Below are positions 19,525 through 29,842 of a stretch of DNA of 64,000 bases, piece by piece. The stretch comes from Mycobacterium sp. 852013-50091_SCH5140682. Its GTDB lineage: Bacteria; Actinomycetota; Actinomycetes; Mycobacteriales; Mycobacteriaceae. The stretch lies in the NCBI RefSeq assembly GCF_001665685.1, contig NZ_LZTB01000044.1, positions 1 to 64,000 of the forward strand. The letters are read 5' to 3'. Made by a program: the position numbers and the translations under genes. A model generated the notes under the pieces. The model had not been told where the DNA came from. It was given only the letters and a program-made list of their open reading frames with translations, and made no database searches. How positions within the stretch are numbered: the stretch's first letter is position 1; the number at the start of each line of letters is the position of its first letter.

Positions 19525-19901
19525 CCGGTTTCGACGATCTCGCTGCGGTAGCGCTCGAAAAGTGCCAGGAACTCGGCTCTTTCGAGCTCTGCAACGCCGT
19601 TCTTCATCAGTGCGGCGTCGGCGTACCTCATGTTGGCGCGCCATTCGGCTCCGGAGATGGCCAGGCCGTCGTGGGCGGTCCTCATATCGCGCCCGATGTA
19701 GTAGCAGGGTCCACCGCTGAGCTCACACATCTGGTCGACCAGCAGCTGCCGGGCGCGCATATGGGAATCCAAGCTTCGGCCCGATGCGAAACGCGCGAAC
19801 GCCGGGTCGGCCCGCAATGCCGCGAACAAGTCGTCGATGACGGCCGCAATCACGCCGTAACCACCCAGCCGTCGATACAGCGAAGTTGTCTCGGACACCA
19901 T
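19521..19901 (-). CDS. Group 1 truncated hemoglobin
   Basis: A 126-residue 2-on-2 globin. SLYRRLGGYGVIAAVIDDLFAALRADPAFARFA is the B/C region, MCELSGGPCYYIGRDMRTAHDGLAISGAEW the E-F part with the proximal-type His in AHDGLAIS, and FLALFERYRSEIV the last helix. Such proteins bind O2 or NO and often detoxify NO; the M. tuberculosis relative is GlbN. The annotated ATG 19901 sits one base after GGAGG; the in-frame GTG at 19898 has better spacing, and a longer form from 19958 is possible. Confidence 0.8.
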   Translation of the reverse strand: MVSETTSLYRRLGGYGVIAAVIDDLFAALRADPAFARFASGRSLDSHMRARQLLVDQMCELSGGPCYYIGRDMRTAHDGLAISGAEWRANMRYADAALMKNGVAELERAEFLALFERYRSEIVETG

Positions 19902-19988
19902 GCCTCCGCGCCTAACGCTCGAGAGATCCACTTCAGTAAAGCGGATGCCATCGGGCAATGACCAGACGATTCATGGGTTGATCGAGCT

Positions 19989-20555
19989 TTAGGTTCCGCA
20001 GCCGCCTTCGAAGGTCCGGATAATGGTCGGCACCACGGCGTGACGGGGCAGTGTGCCCGCGTTGGCGTCGCGGCACGCCCAGTGCACCAGCGCGAACAGG
20101 GTGTGTTCGATCCACTCCACGCTGAGGTCGGAGGTGAACACGCCTTCCTCCTGTCCTCGCCGGATGAGTTCGAGGACCAGGTCCTCGTTGGGCTGTTCGG
20201 CTGGTGGCACGTCGCGCATCACGGCGGGATCGTCGAACAGGAACAGGATGCGGTCACCGGCTGAGGCCATCGCGGCGATGGCCCTGCGCATGGCATCGAG
20301 CGCGGGACCCTGATCGGTGGCGGCCTCGCGAATCGCCTTGTCGAGCATGCGGATCGAGTCGGCCCTGGTCTGGGTCATCAGGCAGTCCCGATCCGGGAAG
20401 TAGCGGTGCACGGTGGTGCGGCCGACGCCGGCGGCCTGGGCGATGTCGGGCAAGGTGGCGGTGCGATTTCGGGCGATCACCGAGGCGGTCGCGGCGAGGA
20501 TTGCATTGCGGGTCCTGACCTGCGAACCAGACAGCTGCTCTGTGACGGCGCCCAT
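19989..20555 (-). CDS. TetR regulator of the mmpS/mmpL operon
   Basis: A 188-residue TetR protein. The HTH is in TATLPDIAQAAGVGRTTVHRYFPDRDCLM, and the C-terminal half is helical with a possible ligand pocket. It is divergent from mmpS/mmpL, and the shared 122-bp gap holds inverted repeats, so it very likely represses that operon and itself. Other mycobacteria have TetR-mmpS-mmpL units that control drug efflux. ATG 20555 is chosen because it lies about 15 residues before the HTH domain; a longer form from 20624 would run through the operator. Confidence 0.85.
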   Translation of the reverse strand: MGAVTEQLSGSQVRTRNAILAATASVIARNRTATLPDIAQAAGVGRTTVHRYFPDRDCLMTQTRADSIRMLDKAIREAATDQGPALDAMRRAIAAMASAGDRILFLFDDPAVMRDVPPAEQPNEDLVLELIRRGQEEGVFTSDLSVEWIEHTLFALVHWACRDANAGTLPRHAVVPTIIRTFEGGCGT

Positions 20556-20593
20556 CGTGCCATCGTAACTCCGCCCCAAAGTGGAGCGTTGAC

Positions 20594-20618
20594 GTTCCAT
20601 TAATGAACTAGTAAGTTC
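20594..20618. promoter_or_regulatory. Overlapping inverted repeats between tetR and mmpS
   Basis: GTTC and GAAC half-sites make two overlapping palindromes: 20594-20608 (GTTC, seven bases centred on ATTAAT, GAAC) and 20605-20618 (GAACT, AGTA, AGTTC). They lie between the divergent TetR and mmpS starts, where a single repressor could control both promoters. Confidence 0.5.
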
Positions 20619-20677
20619 TCTCAAGGTTTCTGGAGGACCTACTCAGGGATGCACCCTCCATTGGTCGGGAAGGGTGG

Positions 20678-21124
20678 GTGGCGGTGCTCGGTTTCCTCGG
20701 TGCCCTGCGACGGGGCTGGATACCACTGATCTTGGTGGCGGTGCTCGCGCTCAGTGGTTTCGCCATGTATCGCATGCATGGCATCTTCGGCTCCGAGCAG
20801 TCGGCAGGCGCCGGGGGCGGCGGAGTCGACAAGATCGTGCCGTTCAACCCCAAACGGGTCCTCTACGAGGTATTCGGGCCCGAGTCGACTGTGGGCAGCA
20901 TCAGCTATCTCGACGAGAATGCCCAGCCGCAACGTGCCGACTTCACCTCGCTGCCCTGGTCGTTCCAGGTCACCACGACGCTGCCGTCGATGTTCGCCAA
21001 CCTCGTCGCGCAAGGCGACAGCAACTCGATCAGGTGCCGGATCACCGTCAATGGTGAAGTGCGCGAGGATCAGTCGTCCACCGGCCACGACGCGCAGGCC
21101 TTCTGCCTGGTGAAAGCCGCATGA
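20678..21124 (+). CDS. mmpS: MmpS family membrane protein
   Basis: A 148-residue MmpS protein. [27 protein letters not shown] is the single N-terminal membrane helix with the family's RGW-P-L and YR-HGIFG motif. The rest, from [19 protein letters not shown] to the two-cysteine ITVNGEV...FCLV end, is the periplasmic beta domain. MmpS proteins are accessory partners of MmpL transporters in lipid or siderophore export and drug efflux. The start is GTG 20678 after GGGAAGGG. It overlaps mmpL by 4 bp (ATGA). Confidence 0.9.
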   Translation: MAVLGFLGALRRGWIPLILVAVLALSGFAMYRMHGIFGSEQSAGAGGGGVDKIVPFNPKRVLYEVFGPESTVGSISYLDENAQPQRADFTSLPWSFQVTTTLPSMFANLVAQGDSNSIRCRITVNGEVREDQSSTGHDAQAFCLVKAA

Positions 21125-23964
21125 CCGGCACGCACGCCACCCGGCCGCGGATCGCCAGGACGATCCGGGTGCTGTCCATCCCGATCATCCTGTTCTGGCT
21201 GGCGGTCACCGTGGTGACCAATGCCGTTGCGCCCCAACTGGAACAGGTCGGCAAGGAAAACGCGGTATCGCTGTCGCCGAGGGATGCCCCTGCGATGATC
21301 GCAATGAACCGCATGGGCGCGCAGTTCCAGGAGTTCGACACCGACAGCATCGCGATGATCGTGCTGGAGGGCGACGAGACACTCGGTGACGATGCGCACC
21401 GCTATTACGACGGCCTGGTCAAGGAACTCGAGGCCGACACCAAACACGTTCAGCACGTGCAGAACTACTGGGGCGATCTGATCACCGCCGCGGGTTCGCA
21501 GAGCTCCGACGGCAAGGCCGCCTACGTGCAGGTCAACCTTGCCGGCAATCAGGGTGAAACCCTCGGTATGGAGTCGGTCGAGGCCGTCCGCGAGATCGTG
21601 GACCGATCGAACCGGCCTGCCGGGGTGCACGCCTACGTGACGGGCCAGGCGCCGCTGACCACCGACATGACCGAGGCCGGCGACAAGTCGATGGTCAAGA
21701 TCACGGTGATCACCCTGATCGTCATCACGGTGATGCTGCTGCTCGTCTACCGGTCGATCGTCACCACGGTGTTGGCGTTGTTCGTCGTGCTCATCGAGAT
21801 GAATTCGGCCCGGGGCGTCGTCGCGGTGATCGGCAACGAGCACCTTCTCGGGCTATCGACCTTCTCGACGAGCCTGCTCACCTCGCTGGCGATCGCTGCG
21901 GGCACCGACTACGTCATCTTCCTGGTCGGCCGCTACCAGGAAGCCCGTCAGGCCGGGGAGGACCGAGAAGACGCCTATTACACCGCATTTCACGGTGTCG
22001 GCCATGTCATCCTCGGCTCCGGGCTCACGGTGGCCGGCGCCATGATGTGCCTGCATTTCACCCGCCTGAACTACTTCAGCTCCATGGGCATCCCGAGCGC
22101 CATCGGCTTGTCCATCGTCGTGGTGGCGTCGCTGACACTGGCGCCCGCCGTGCTCACCGTCGGCAGCCGGCTCGGCGCATTCGACGCCAAGCGGGCGATC
22201 AAGACCCGCGGCTGGCGGAGCGTGGGCACGGCGGTGGTGCGCTGGCCCGTGCCGATCCTGGCGGCGGCGATCTCCATCGCCTTGGTCGGGCTGCTCGCCC
22301 TGCCTGGGTACCGGACCAGTTACAACGATCGCCACTACATTCCGCAATCGCTGCCCTCCAACGTCGGATATGCCGCTGCCGAACGGCATTTCAGTGCGGC
22401 CCGGATGAACCCCGACATGCTGCTGGTCGAGGCCGGCCAGGATCTGCGTACGGCTTCGAACATGATCGTGCTGGACAAGATCGCCAAGAACATCTTCCGG
22501 GTGCCCGGCATCGCCCGCGTGCAGAACATCACCCGACCGCTGGGCGATCCGATTGCCCACAGCTCCATACCTTTTCAGGTCAGCCTGCAATCGGTGACGA
22601 TGACCGAGAACATGCAGTTCCTCAAGGGTCGCGTCGGCGACATGCAGCGGATGAGCGACCAGCTCGGCATCATGATCGGCTCGATGGAGAAGATGCTTGA
22701 CCTGATGCGCAAGCTCACCGGCACCACCCACGACATGGTGGGCACGGCGACGGAGATGAAGACCGTCACCGACGAGATGCGCGACCACATGGCCGATTTC
22801 GATGATTTCTATCGGCCGCTGCGCAACTACCTGTACTGGGAACCGCACTGTTTCGACATCCCCATGTGCTGGTCTATGCGATCGCTGTTCGACGGGCTCG
22901 ACGGTGTCGATCGGCTCAGCGACAGCCTGACCAAGCTGCTGCGCAACATGAACGACATGGATGCGCTCATGCCGCAGTTGCTCGATCAGCTGCCGCCGAT
23001 GATCGCGGTGTCCAAGGACATGCAGGGCACCCTGAAGACGATGTACAGCACGTTCAACGGCCTGATCACTCAGATCGACCGCATGACCGATACCGCAAGC
23101 GCGATGGGGCAGGCGTTCGACTCGGCCAAGAGCGACGACTACTTCTACCTCCCGCCGGAGGCCTTCGACAGCCCGGACTTTCAACGAGGTCTGCGGCTGC
23201 TGATCTCGCCTGACGGCAAGTCGGCGCGATACATCATCACCCACGACACGGATCCGGCCACGCCGGAAGGGATTTCGCACGTCGACGCCGAGCTGCAGGC
23301 GGCCAAGGAGGCCGTCAAGGGCACCCCGCTGGCCGACGCCAAGTTCTGGCTCGGCGGTACTGCGGCCACCTACAAGGACATTCAGATCGGCGCCAAATGG
23401 GACCTGCTGATCGCCGCCCTGGGCGCGATCACGCTGATCTTCATGGTCATGCTGATCATCACCCGGGCGCTCATCGCGTCGTTCGTGATCGTCGGGACCG
23501 TGATCCTCTCGCTGGCAGCGTCATTCGGGTTGTCGGTACTGGTGTGGCAGTACCTGCTCGGCATCGAACTGCACTGGATGACGCTGGCCTTTTCGGTGAT
23601 CATCCTGCTGGCCGTGGGTTCGGACTACAACCTGCTGGTGGTGTCCCGCTTCAAAGAGGAGATCGGCGCGGGGATCAAGACCGGCATCATCCGGGCGATG
23701 GGCGCCACCGGTGGCGTCGTGACCGCGGCGGGTCTGGTCTTCGCCGTCACGATGGCATCCATGGTGACCTCCGACCTGCGCTCGATCGGGCAGGGTGGCA
23801 CCACCATCGGCCTCGGCCTGCTGTTCGACACACTCGTGGTGCGGTCCTTGATGACGCCGTCCATCGCCGCGATCCTCGGACGCTGGTTCTGGTGGCCGCT
23901 GAAGGTACGCAGCCGCCCGCGGCGCGTGGTTGCCGTGCCCGAACCGGCAAATCAGCCGGCCTGA
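21121..23964 (+). CDS. mmpL: MmpL family RND transporter
   Basis: A 947-residue RND transporter. Two blocks of membrane helices flank large periplasmic domains. [14 protein letters not shown] (first half) and [15 protein letters not shown] (second half) hold the conserved Asp-Tyr pairs of the proton relay. A long helical, Met-rich periplasmic segment (about residues 480-680, with [19 protein letters not shown]) is the coiled-coil domain found in the MmpL4/MmpL5 class. Together with MmpS it should export a lipid, siderophore or drug using the proton gradient. Induction is probably controlled by the divergent TetR. The cargo is unknown. Confidence 0.92.
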   Translation: MTGTHATRPRIARTIRVLSIPIILFWLAVTVVTNAVAPQLEQVGKENAVSLSPRDAPAMIAMNRMGAQFQEFDTDSIAMIVLEGDETLGDDAHRYYDGLVKELEADTKHVQHVQNYWGDLITAAGSQSSDGKAAYVQVNLAGNQGETLGMESVEAVREIVDRSNRPAGVHAYVTGQAPLTTDMTEAGDKSMVKITVITLIVITVMLLLVYRSIVTTVLALFVVLIEMNSARGVVAVIGNEHLLGLSTFSTSLLTSLAIAAGTDYVIFLVGRYQEARQAGEDREDAYYTAFHGVGHVILGSGLTVAGAMMCLHFTRLNYFSSMGIPSAIGLSIVVVASLTLAPAVLTVGSRLGAFDAKRAIKTRGWRSVGTAVVRWPVPILAAAISIALVGLLALPGYRTSYNDRHYIPQSLPSNVGYAAAERHFSAARMNPDMLLVEAGQDLRTASNMIVLDKIAKNIFRVPGIARVQNITRPLGDPIAHSSIPFQVSLQSVTMTENMQFLKGRVGDMQRMSDQLGIMIGSMEKMLDLMRKLTGTTHDMVGTATEMKTVTDEMRDHMADFDDFYRPLRNYLYWEPHCFDIPMCWSMRSLFDGLDGVDRLSDSLTKLLRNMNDMDALMPQLLDQLPPMIAVSKDMQGTLKTMYSTFNGLITQIDRMTDTASAMGQAFDSAKSDDYFYLPPEAFDSPDFQRGLRLLISPDGKSARYIITHDTDPATPEGISHVDAELQAAKEAVKGTPLADAKFWLGGTAATYKDIQIGAKWDLLIAALGAITLIFMVMLIITRALIASFVIVGTVILSLAASFGLSVLVWQYLLGIELHWMTLAFSVIILLAVGSDYNLLVVSRFKEEIGAGIKTGIIRAMGATGGVVTAAGLVFAVTMASMVTSDLRSIGQGGTTIGLGLLFDTLVVRSLMTPSIAAILGRWFWWPLKVRSRPRRVVAVPEPANQPA

Positions 23965-23978
23965 GGCCGCCCACATAT

Positions 23979-24041
23979 GGCGAATGGCCAGTTATCGCAC
24001 GCGGCGATCGAAAAAGCGTGCAACAACTGGCCACTCGCCAC
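23979..24041. terminator. Compound hairpin between mmpL and fprA
   Basis: A 15-bp outer stem with one mismatch (TGGCCAGTT pairing with AACTGGCCA, extended by GGCGA/TCGCC) encloses an inner GCACGC/GCGTGC stem separated by small internal loops. It lies in the convergent gap after the mmpL stop. A perfect 16-bp palindrome, CCACGGCTAGCCGTGG, abuts it at 24038-24053 and contains the fprA stop codon. Together these probably terminate both convergent transcripts. Confidence 0.65.
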
Positions 24042-24043
24042 GG

Positions 24044-25417
24044 CTAGCCGTGGCTGATCTTGAGCATGTCCGCCACGTTCGTCAGCTTGACCCGGGGCCG
24101 TCCCAACGCCTCGCCTGCGGCCCGCTCGTGGGCGTCGATGCGCTGCCAGTGGTCGTCGGTGATCAGCAAGGGCTGGCGGGACAGCAGCCATTGGGCGAGC
24201 TCGTCGGCGTGATCGGGACCGAAATCGCTCAGCGAGGCTGAAGACAGATCGGACAGCAGGGTCTGCACGGTGTCGGCAGAGTCCTTCTTGTTGCTGCCGA
24301 TGACGCCCGACGGGCCCCGCTTGATCCAGCCGACGACATACTCGTTGCGGCTGCCGTCCACCCGGCCGTCGGTGTGCGGGATGGTGCCGGAGCGCTCGTC
24401 GAACGGGAGGCCGGCGGTGGGCACACCGCGGTACCCGACGGCGCGCACCACCAACTGTGCCTGCAGCTCCTCGCGCTCTCCGGTGTCCTTCGCGACCACC
24501 CGGTCGGAGCCGGTGACCAGTTCGTTGCGGCCCAGCACGATCGACTCGACCTTGCCGTCACCCTTGATCTCGATGGGGGAGGTGCAGAACCGGAACACGA
24601 TGCGCCGCGCCGCCCCGGTGGGCTCCTTGGCGGCGTAGCCGCGCAGCACCTTGATGTTCTGCTTGACCGTCTTGCTCGCGGCCTCCAGCGCTTCGTCGGA
24701 GATGTCGGCGAGATCGGCCGGGTCGACGATGACATCGACGTCGGCCATTGCCTCGAGATCGCCCAGCTCACGTAATTCCAGTGTGGTGAAGGGCGCCTGC
24801 AGGGGTCCGCGCCGGCCGATCACCACCACTTCCTGTACCCCGCTGGCGTGCAGTGTGGACAGGGCGTGGTCGGCAATATCGGTGCGCGCCAACACTTTTG
24901 GATCGCTTACGAGGATGCGGGCGACGTCCAGCGCGACGTTGCCGTTGCCGACCACCACCGCGCGGGCATTCGAGACGTCGGGGGCCATCAGCTCGAAATG
25001 CGGGTGAGCGTTGTACCAGCCGACGAAGTCGACAGCGGCCACGCTGCCGGGCAGGTCTTCGCCGGGGATGCCGAGCGGTCGGTCCGACTGGGTTCCGATG
25101 GCGTAGACGACGGCGTCATAGCGCTCTGCCAGCTCGCCGGCCTGCACGTGCTCACCGACCACGATGTTGCCGAAGAACCGGAACCGCGGATCCTGCGCGA
25201 TCTTCTCGAACTGGGTGCTGATCGTCTTGATCTTGGGGTGGTCGGGTGCGACACCGGAGCGCACGAGGCCCCAGGGCGTCGGCAGCATCTCCAGCATGTC
25301 GACGCGTACCTCGTGGTGCTCAGCACTGTCGGTGGAATCGGCAAACTTCAACAACGCTGCCGCGGCAAAGAACCCGGAGGGTCCCGAGCCGACGACTGCC
25401 ACATGGTATGGGCGCAT
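24044..25417 (-). CDS. fprA: NADPH-ferredoxin reductase FprA
   Basis: A 457-residue adrenodoxin-reductase-type flavoprotein. MRPYHVAVVGSGPSGFFAAAALLK is the FAD dinucleotide fold, MLPTPWGLVRSGVAPDHPKIK the FAD-contacting motif, RAVVVGNGNVALDVARIL and VVVIGRRGPLQAPF the NADPH-binding site and GWIKRGPSGVIGSNKKD the C-terminal FAD site. The sequence follows mycobacterial FprA closely over its whole length. FprA passes electrons from NADPH to ferredoxins, for example for cytochromes P450. It is divergent from prfB. ATG 25417 is the family start. Confidence 0.95.
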   Translation of the reverse strand: MRPYHVAVVGSGPSGFFAAAALLKFADSTDSAEHHEVRVDMLEMLPTPWGLVRSGVAPDHPKIKTISTQFEKIAQDPRFRFFGNIVVGEHVQAGELAERYDAVVYAIGTQSDRPLGIPGEDLPGSVAAVDFVGWYNAHPHFELMAPDVSNARAVVVGNGNVALDVARILVSDPKVLARTDIADHALSTLHASGVQEVVVIGRRGPLQAPFTTLELRELGDLEAMADVDVIVDPADLADISDEALEAASKTVKQNIKVLRGYAAKEPTGAARRIVFRFCTSPIEIKGDGKVESIVLGRNELVTGSDRVVAKDTGEREELQAQLVVRAVGYRGVPTAGLPFDERSGTIPHTDGRVDGSRNEYVVGWIKRGPSGVIGSNKKDSADTVQTLLSDLSSASLSDFGPDHADELAQWLLSRQPLLITDDHWQRIDAHERAAGEALGRPRVKLTNVADMLKISHG

Positions 25418-25562
25418 GCATCAGCCTTCTGATAGCCAATCGCTCTCCCGGCCGTGCGCAAGGGGCTGTCGCGACACAGCTGGGCTGGGTACACCCCGAC
25501 TGTAAACGCGGATCCGTGGAGCTGCCGCCGGTCAGCGATAACTTCCTCGAACCGGCTACAGG

Positions 25563-25579
25563 TAACCTCAACTGTCGTG
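25563..25579 (+). promoter_or_regulatory. Candidate -10 box for a leaderless prfB transcript
   Basis: TAACCT (25563-25568) fits the mycobacterial TANNNT -10 consensus and lies 8 bases before the GTG start of prfB. No Shine-Dalgarno sequence precedes that GTG, so a leaderless mRNA starting at the GTG is plausible. Confidence 0.4.
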
Positions 25580-26686
25580 GATCTAGACCGTCAAGCCGAT
25601 ATCGCCGCACTCGACACCACCCTGACGACGGTGGAGCGGGTGCTTGACTTGGACGGCCTGCGTGACCGGGTGGCCAAACTCGAGCAGGAAGCGTCGGACC
25701 CGAAGCTGTGGGACGACCAGACGCGTGCGCAGAAGGTCACCAGCGAGCTGTCGCATGCCCAGGGGGAGCTGCGCCGGGTGGAGGAGCTGCGCAGCCGCCT
25801 CGACGATCTGCCCGTGCTGTACGAATTGGCCGCCGAAGAAGGCGGCGAGTCGGAGGTTGCCGAGGCCGACGCCGAGCTCAACAAGCTGCGCGAGGACATC
25901 GAGCAGATGGAGGTCCGTACGCTGCTCTCGGGTGAGTACGACGAGCGCGAAGCGGTCGTCACCATCCGGTCCGGCGCGGGCGGTGTCGACGCGGCCGACT
26001 GGGCCGAGATGTTGATGCGGATGTACATCCGCTGGGCCGAGCAGCACAAGTATCCGGTCGAGGTCTTCGACACGTCCTACGCCGAGGAAGCGGGCATCAA
26101 GAGCGCGACGTTCGCCGTGCACGCGCCGTTCGCCTACGGCACGCTCTCGGTCGAACAGGGCACCCACCGATTGGTGCGGATCAGCCCGTTCGACAACCAG
26201 AGCCGACGCCAGACCTCGTTCGCCGACGTCGAGGTGCTGCCTGTGGTCGAGACCACCGACCACATCGAGATTCCCGAGGGCGACCTCCGCGTCGACGTGT
26301 ATCGCTCGAGCGGCCCGGGCGGGCAGTCGGTGAACACCACAGACTCGGCGGTACGCCTCACCCACATCCCGACCGGTATCGTGGTCACCTGTCAGAACGA
26401 GAAATCGCAGCTGCAGAACAAGGTTTCGGCGATGCGGGTTCTCCAGGCAAAGTTGCTGGAGCGTAAGCGGTTAGAGGAACGCGCCGAGATGGATGCGCTG
26501 AAGGGCGACGGCGGAAGTTCCTGGGGAACCCAGATGCGGTCCTATGTTCTGCAGCCCTATCAGATGGTGAAGGATCTGCGCACCGAGTATGAGGTCGGTA
26601 ACCCGACCGCGGTACTCGATGGAGACATCGACGGATTCCTGGAAGCGGGAATCAGGTGGCGCAACAGAAAAGATGACGACGAGTAA
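25577..26686 (+). CDS. prfB: Peptide chain release factor 2
   Basis: A 369-residue class I release factor that ends translation at UGA and [26 protein letters not shown] carries the GGQ peptidyl-hydrolysis motif. [20 protein letters not shown] is the conserved central block, with Val for the usual Glu. The N-terminal helical hairpin is intact. There is no in-frame TGA or slippery CTT-TGA sequence near codon 25, so the autoregulatory +1 frameshift of E. coli prfB is absent, as is usual in actinobacteria. The GTG at 25577 gives the family N-terminus. The mscS gene starts inside its last 14 bases. Confidence 0.95.
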   Translation: MDLDRQADIAALDTTLTTVERVLDLDGLRDRVAKLEQEASDPKLWDDQTRAQKVTSELSHAQGELRRVEELRSRLDDLPVLYELAAEEGGESEVAEADAELNKLREDIEQMEVRTLLSGEYDEREAVVTIRSGAGGVDAADWAEMLMRMYIRWAEQHKYPVEVFDTSYAEEAGIKSATFAVHAPFAYGTLSVEQGTHRLVRISPFDNQSRRQTSFADVEVLPVVETTDHIEIPEGDLRVDVYRSSGPGGQSVNTTDSAVRLTHIPTGIVVTCQNEKSQLQNKVSAMRVLQAKLLERKRLEERAEMDALKGDGGSSWGTQMRSYVLQPYQMVKDLRTEYEVGNPTAVLDGDIDGFLEAGIRWRNRKDDDE

Positions 26687-27668
26687 CTTGGCCGCCACAG
26701 TGCTGGCCTATCCGATGGCTCAGCGCTGGCATGACTTCTGGCACGGCGAGTTCGGTGTATGGATCCTGACCAAGGGTCTGCGCATTGCGCTGCTGCTGAT
26801 CGGCGGGTTGCTGCTGGCCCGCTTCATCAACTGGGCTGCGCAGAGATTCGTGCGGCGCATCGACGCCGAATATGAGGAAAGCGACCAGCTGGTGCGCTCG
26901 GAGAGCGCCAAGCACCGGCAGGCCGTCGCATCGGTGATCTCCTGGGTGTCGGTGGCGATGCTGTTCGTCGTCGTGCTCGTCGAGGTCAGCGATGTGTTGG
27001 CGGTGCCGATCGTGTCGTTGGCTGCGCCCGCGACGGTGATCGGTGCTGCGCTGGGTTTCGGCGCGCAGCGCATCGTCCAGGACCTGCTGGCCGGCTTCTT
27101 CATCATCACGGAGAAGCAGTACGGCTTCGGTGACCTGGTCCGGCTGACCATCGCGGCGGCCAATGAGGCCGAGGGCACCGTGGAGGATGTCACGCTGCGG
27201 ATCACCAAGCTGCGGTCCTCCGAGGGCGAGATGTACACCGTGCCCAACGGGCAGATCGTCAAGTCGCTGAACCTCTCCAAGGACTGGGCCCGCTCGGTGG
27301 TCGACATCCCGGTGCCGGCCAGTGCGGACCTCAACGCCGTCAACGACGTCTTGCACGAGGTGGCGGACAAGGCTGCCGATGACGAGGAACTGTCCAAGCT
27401 GCTGCTCGACAAGCCGCAGCTCATGGGTGTGGAGAGCATCGGGCTGGACACCGTCAACCTGCGCATGGTCGCCCGGACTCTGCCCGGCAAGCAGTTCGAG
27501 GTCGGTCGGCGGCTGCGGGTCCGCGTCGTGCGTGCCCTGCGGCGCGCCGGGGTGGTCACGCCCACCGACGGCGCGACGCCCACGGTGGAGTCGATCCCGC
27601 ATCCGGCGACAGTGCCCGGGGCCGAGCAGACACCTTCCGGACGACCCGCCCGGGAGACGACGTCATGA
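26673..27668 (+). CDS. MscS-family mechanosensitive ion channel
   Basis: A 331-residue membrane protein. Helices are visible at about residues 25-50 and 90-115, then the pore-lining [43 protein letters not shown], the hallmark of MscS channels, followed by the beta domain ([24 protein letters not shown]) and a cytoplasmic vestibule. It should release solutes on hypo-osmotic shock. It corresponds to Rv3104c beside prfB in M. tuberculosis. ATG 26673 overlaps the prfB 3' end by 14 bp; ATG 26715 is an alternative. Confidence 0.85.
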   Translation: MTTSNLAATVLAYPMAQRWHDFWHGEFGVWILTKGLRIALLLIGGLLLARFINWAAQRFVRRIDAEYEESDQLVRSESAKHRQAVASVISWVSVAMLFVVVLVEVSDVLAVPIVSLAAPATVIGAALGFGAQRIVQDLLAGFFIITEKQYGFGDLVRLTIAAANEAEGTVEDVTLRITKLRSSEGEMYTVPNGQIVKSLNLSKDWARSVVDIPVPASADLNAVNDVLHEVADKAADDEELSKLLLDKPQLMGVESIGLDTVNLRMVARTLPGKQFEVGRRLRVRVVRALRRAGVVTPTDGATPTVESIPHPATVPGAEQTPSGRPARETTS

Positions 27669-28204
27669 AAATCGACATGTCCTCGCAGTTCGCGGCGATC
27701 AAGGCCGTCGCGGTCAAGTACTGGCCCAAGCGGCTTGGTCGGCTACGCACATCGACGGTGGTGCTGGCGGTGGCGTTTGTGGCGTTGTTCTGGGTGCAGC
27801 AGGCCTATCGGCCGCCGACGCCTACGCCGACGGCGCCACCGGGATTCGTGCCCGACCCCGATTACACGTGGGTGCCGCGCACCAATGTGGCCCCGCCGAC
27901 GACGCATCGGACGACGACGACCACCACGCCGACGACGACGACCGAAACCACCACGCCGGAGACCACCACCGAGAGTCCGACGACCAGTACGACGAGCCCG
28001 ACCACGACGTCCCCGTCACCGGGCCCGCGCACCACGGTGGTCGATCCGGACGGTCCCGGACCGTTGCCGCCGATCACGTTGCCGATCCTGCCGGGCATGG
28101 CCCCACCGGCGCCGACTCCGACGCCGGGGCAACCGCCCACGCCCGTTGCCGAGCAACCGGCGCAGGTCGGCGAGCAACCTGCTGCTCCGACACCGCAGCC
28201 GTAG
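27665..28204 (+). CDS. Thr/Pro-rich membrane-anchored protein
   Basis: A 179-residue protein. One membrane helix (about residues 30-45, STVVLAVAFVALFWVQQAY) is followed by an extended outer segment made almost entirely of Thr, Pro and Ser (repeated TTTTT, PTTT and SPTT stretches), then Pro/Ala/Gly to the end. Such tracts in mycobacteria are often O-mannosylated and act as flexible cell-wall spacers. It corresponds to Rv3103c, a proline-rich protein in the same place upstream of ftsE. It overlaps the mscS gene by 4 bp. The DNA repeats here are coding low complexity, not a mobile element. Confidence 0.8.
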   Translation: MKIDMSSQFAAIKAVAVKYWPKRLGRLRTSTVVLAVAFVALFWVQQAYRPPTPTPTAPPGFVPDPDYTWVPRTNVAPPTTHRTTTTTTPTTTTETTTPETTTESPTTSTTSPTTTSPSPGPRTTVVDPDGPGPLPPITLPILPGMAPPAPTPTPGQPPTPVAEQPAQVGEQPAAPTPQP

Positions 28205-28232
28205 CGTGACCCGGCCTTTGCGTACTCACCGC

Positions 28233-28249
28233 TACACTGGCGTGCCGTG
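28233..28249 (+). promoter_or_regulatory. Candidate -10 box for leaderless ftsE
   Basis: TACACT at 28233-28238 fits TANNNT and is 8 bases before the GTG-ATG start pair of ftsE. The short gap and lack of a Shine-Dalgarno sequence suggest that ftsEX can be transcribed from its own leaderless promoter as well as from the upstream operon. Confidence 0.4.
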
Positions 28250-28939
28250 ATGATCACCCTCGACCACGTGACGAAGCAGTACAAGTCGTCAGCGCGTCCC
28301 GCGCTGGACGACGTCTCGTTGAAGATCGACAAGGGTGAGTTCGTGTTCCTCATCGGCCCGTCAGGGTCGGGTAAGTCCACGTTCATGCGCCTTCTGCTCG
28401 CGGCCGAGACGCCGTCTGCCGGGGACATCCAGGTCTCCAAGTTTCATGTGAACAAGCTGGCGGGCCGGCACATCCCGAGCCTGCGGCAGGTGATCGGCTG
28501 CGTCTTCCAGGACTTCCGGCTGCTGCAGCAGAAGACGGTGTTCGAGAACGTGGCGTTCGCCCTCGAGGTCATCGGCAAGCGAGCCGAGGTGATCAACAGG
28601 GTGGTGCCGGACGTGCTGGAGATGGTGGGGTTGTCCGGCAAGGCCAACCGGCTCCCGAGCGAACTCTCCGGTGGTGAGCAGCAGCGCGTGGCGATCGCCC
28701 GCGCCTTCGTCAACCGCCCGCTGGTGCTGATCGCCGATGAGCCGACCGGAAACCTTGATCCGGAGACCAGTAAGGACATCATGGATCTGCTGGAGCGGAT
28801 CAACCGCACCGGAACGACGGTGCTGATGGCCACCCACGACCATCACATCGTCGACTCGATGCGTCAGCGGGTCGTCGAACTCGAACTCGGCCGGCTGATT
28901 CGTGACGAGCAGCGCGGTGTCTACGGAATGGATCGCTAA
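28247..28939 (+). CDS. ftsE: Cell division ATP-binding protein FtsE
   Basis: A 229-230-residue ABC ATPase. Walker A is [17 protein letters not shown], the signature motif is [19 protein letters not shown], Walker B is [12 protein letters not shown] and the switch His is in MATHDHHIV. FtsE binds FtsX at the inner membrane and drives peptidoglycan hydrolase activation (RipC in mycobacteria) at the septum. The first start is GTG 28247, directly followed by ATG 28250 ([11 protein letters not shown]), the usual family start. ftsX begins at the base after the ftsE stop. Confidence 0.96.
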   Translation: MMITLDHVTKQYKSSARPALDDVSLKIDKGEFVFLIGPSGSGKSTFMRLLLAAETPSAGDIQVSKFHVNKLAGRHIPSLRQVIGCVFQDFRLLQQKTVFENVAFALEVIGKRAEVINRVVPDVLEMVGLSGKANRLPSELSGGEQQRVAIARAFVNRPLVLIADEPTGNLDPETSKDIMDLLERINRTGTTVLMATHDHHIVDSMRQRVVELELGRLIRDEQRGVYGMDR

Positions 28940-29836
28940 GTGCGCTTCGGCTTTCTTGTCAATGAAGTCCTGACCGGGCTTCGTCGCAACGTCACGATGA
29001 CCGTTGCGATGATCCTGACCACAGCCATCTCGATCGGGCTGTTCGGTGGCGGTCTGCTGGTGGTGCGGCTGGCCGACCAGTCCCGCGACATCTATCTCGA
29101 CCGGGTCGAGACCCAGGTGTTCCTGACCGACGACGTGTCGGCCAACGACCCGAACTGTGATGCCGACCCGTGCAAGGCGCTGCGCAGCAAGCTCGAAGAG
29201 AACACCGAGCAGGTCAAGTCGGTGCGCTTCCTCGACCGCGACCAGGCCTATCAGGACGCCATCCGCAAGATCCCGCAGTTCAAGGATGTCGCCAGCAAGG
29301 ACGCGTTCCCGGCGTCGTTCATCGTCAAGCTGAACAATCCCGAGCAGCACGCCGACTTCGACAAGTCGATGGTCGGGCAGCCAGGCGTGCGCAGTGTGCT
29401 CAATCAGAAAGAGCTGATCGACCGGTTGTTCTCGGTGCTCGACGGCCTGAGCAATGCGGCGTTCGCGGTGGCGCTGGTGCAGGCCATCGGTGCCGTGCTG
29501 CTGATCGCCAACATGGTGCAGGTGGCCGCCTACACCCGGCGGACCGAGATCGGCATCATGCGTCTGGTGGGCGCCACCCGCTGGTACACCCAGTTGCCGT
29601 TCCTGGTCGAGGCGATGCTCGCGGCCCTCATCGGCGTGGTCATCTCGGTCGTCGGGCTGCTCATCGTGCGGGCGGCGTTCCTGGAACGCGCGCTCAACCA
29701 GTTCTATCAAGCCAACCTGATCGCCAGGGTGGACTATGCGGACATCCTGTACATCTCGCCGATCCTGTTGTTCGTCGGCGTGGCGATGGCAGGCGTGACC
29801 GCATATGTCACTCTGCGGCTGTATGTCCGTAGGTAG
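28940..29836 (+). CDS. ftsX: Cell division protein FtsX
   Basis: A 298-residue FtsX. It has an N-terminal membrane helix ([23 protein letters not shown]), a large extracellular domain of about 120 residues with a close Cys pair ([12 protein letters not shown]), and three C-terminal helices of the FtsX domain, including [24 protein letters not shown]. The extracellular domain recruits the RipC hydrolase in mycobacteria. The start is GTG 28940, directly after the ftsE stop codon, so the pair is co-translated. Confidence 0.96.
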   Translation: MRFGFLVNEVLTGLRRNVTMTVAMILTTAISIGLFGGGLLVVRLADQSRDIYLDRVETQVFLTDDVSANDPNCDADPCKALRSKLEENTEQVKSVRFLDRDQAYQDAIRKIPQFKDVASKDAFPASFIVKLNNPEQHADFDKSMVGQPGVRSVLNQKELIDRLFSVLDGLSNAAFAVALVQAIGAVLLIANMVQVAAYTRRTEIGIMRLVGATRWYTQLPFLVEAMLAALIGVVISVVGLLIVRAAFLERALNQFYQANLIARVDYADILYISPILLFVGVAMAGVTAYVTLRLYVRR

Positions 29837-29842
29837 GTCGTC

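Noticed and set aside
25577..25680. Programmed +1 frameshift in prfB
   Set aside because: No in-frame TGA or slippery site is present near codon 25; the frame is open from the GTG.
27880..28030. Simple-sequence ACC/ACG repeats as a mobile or satellite element
   Set aside because: They are in frame and encode the Thr/Pro tract of a conserved membrane protein.
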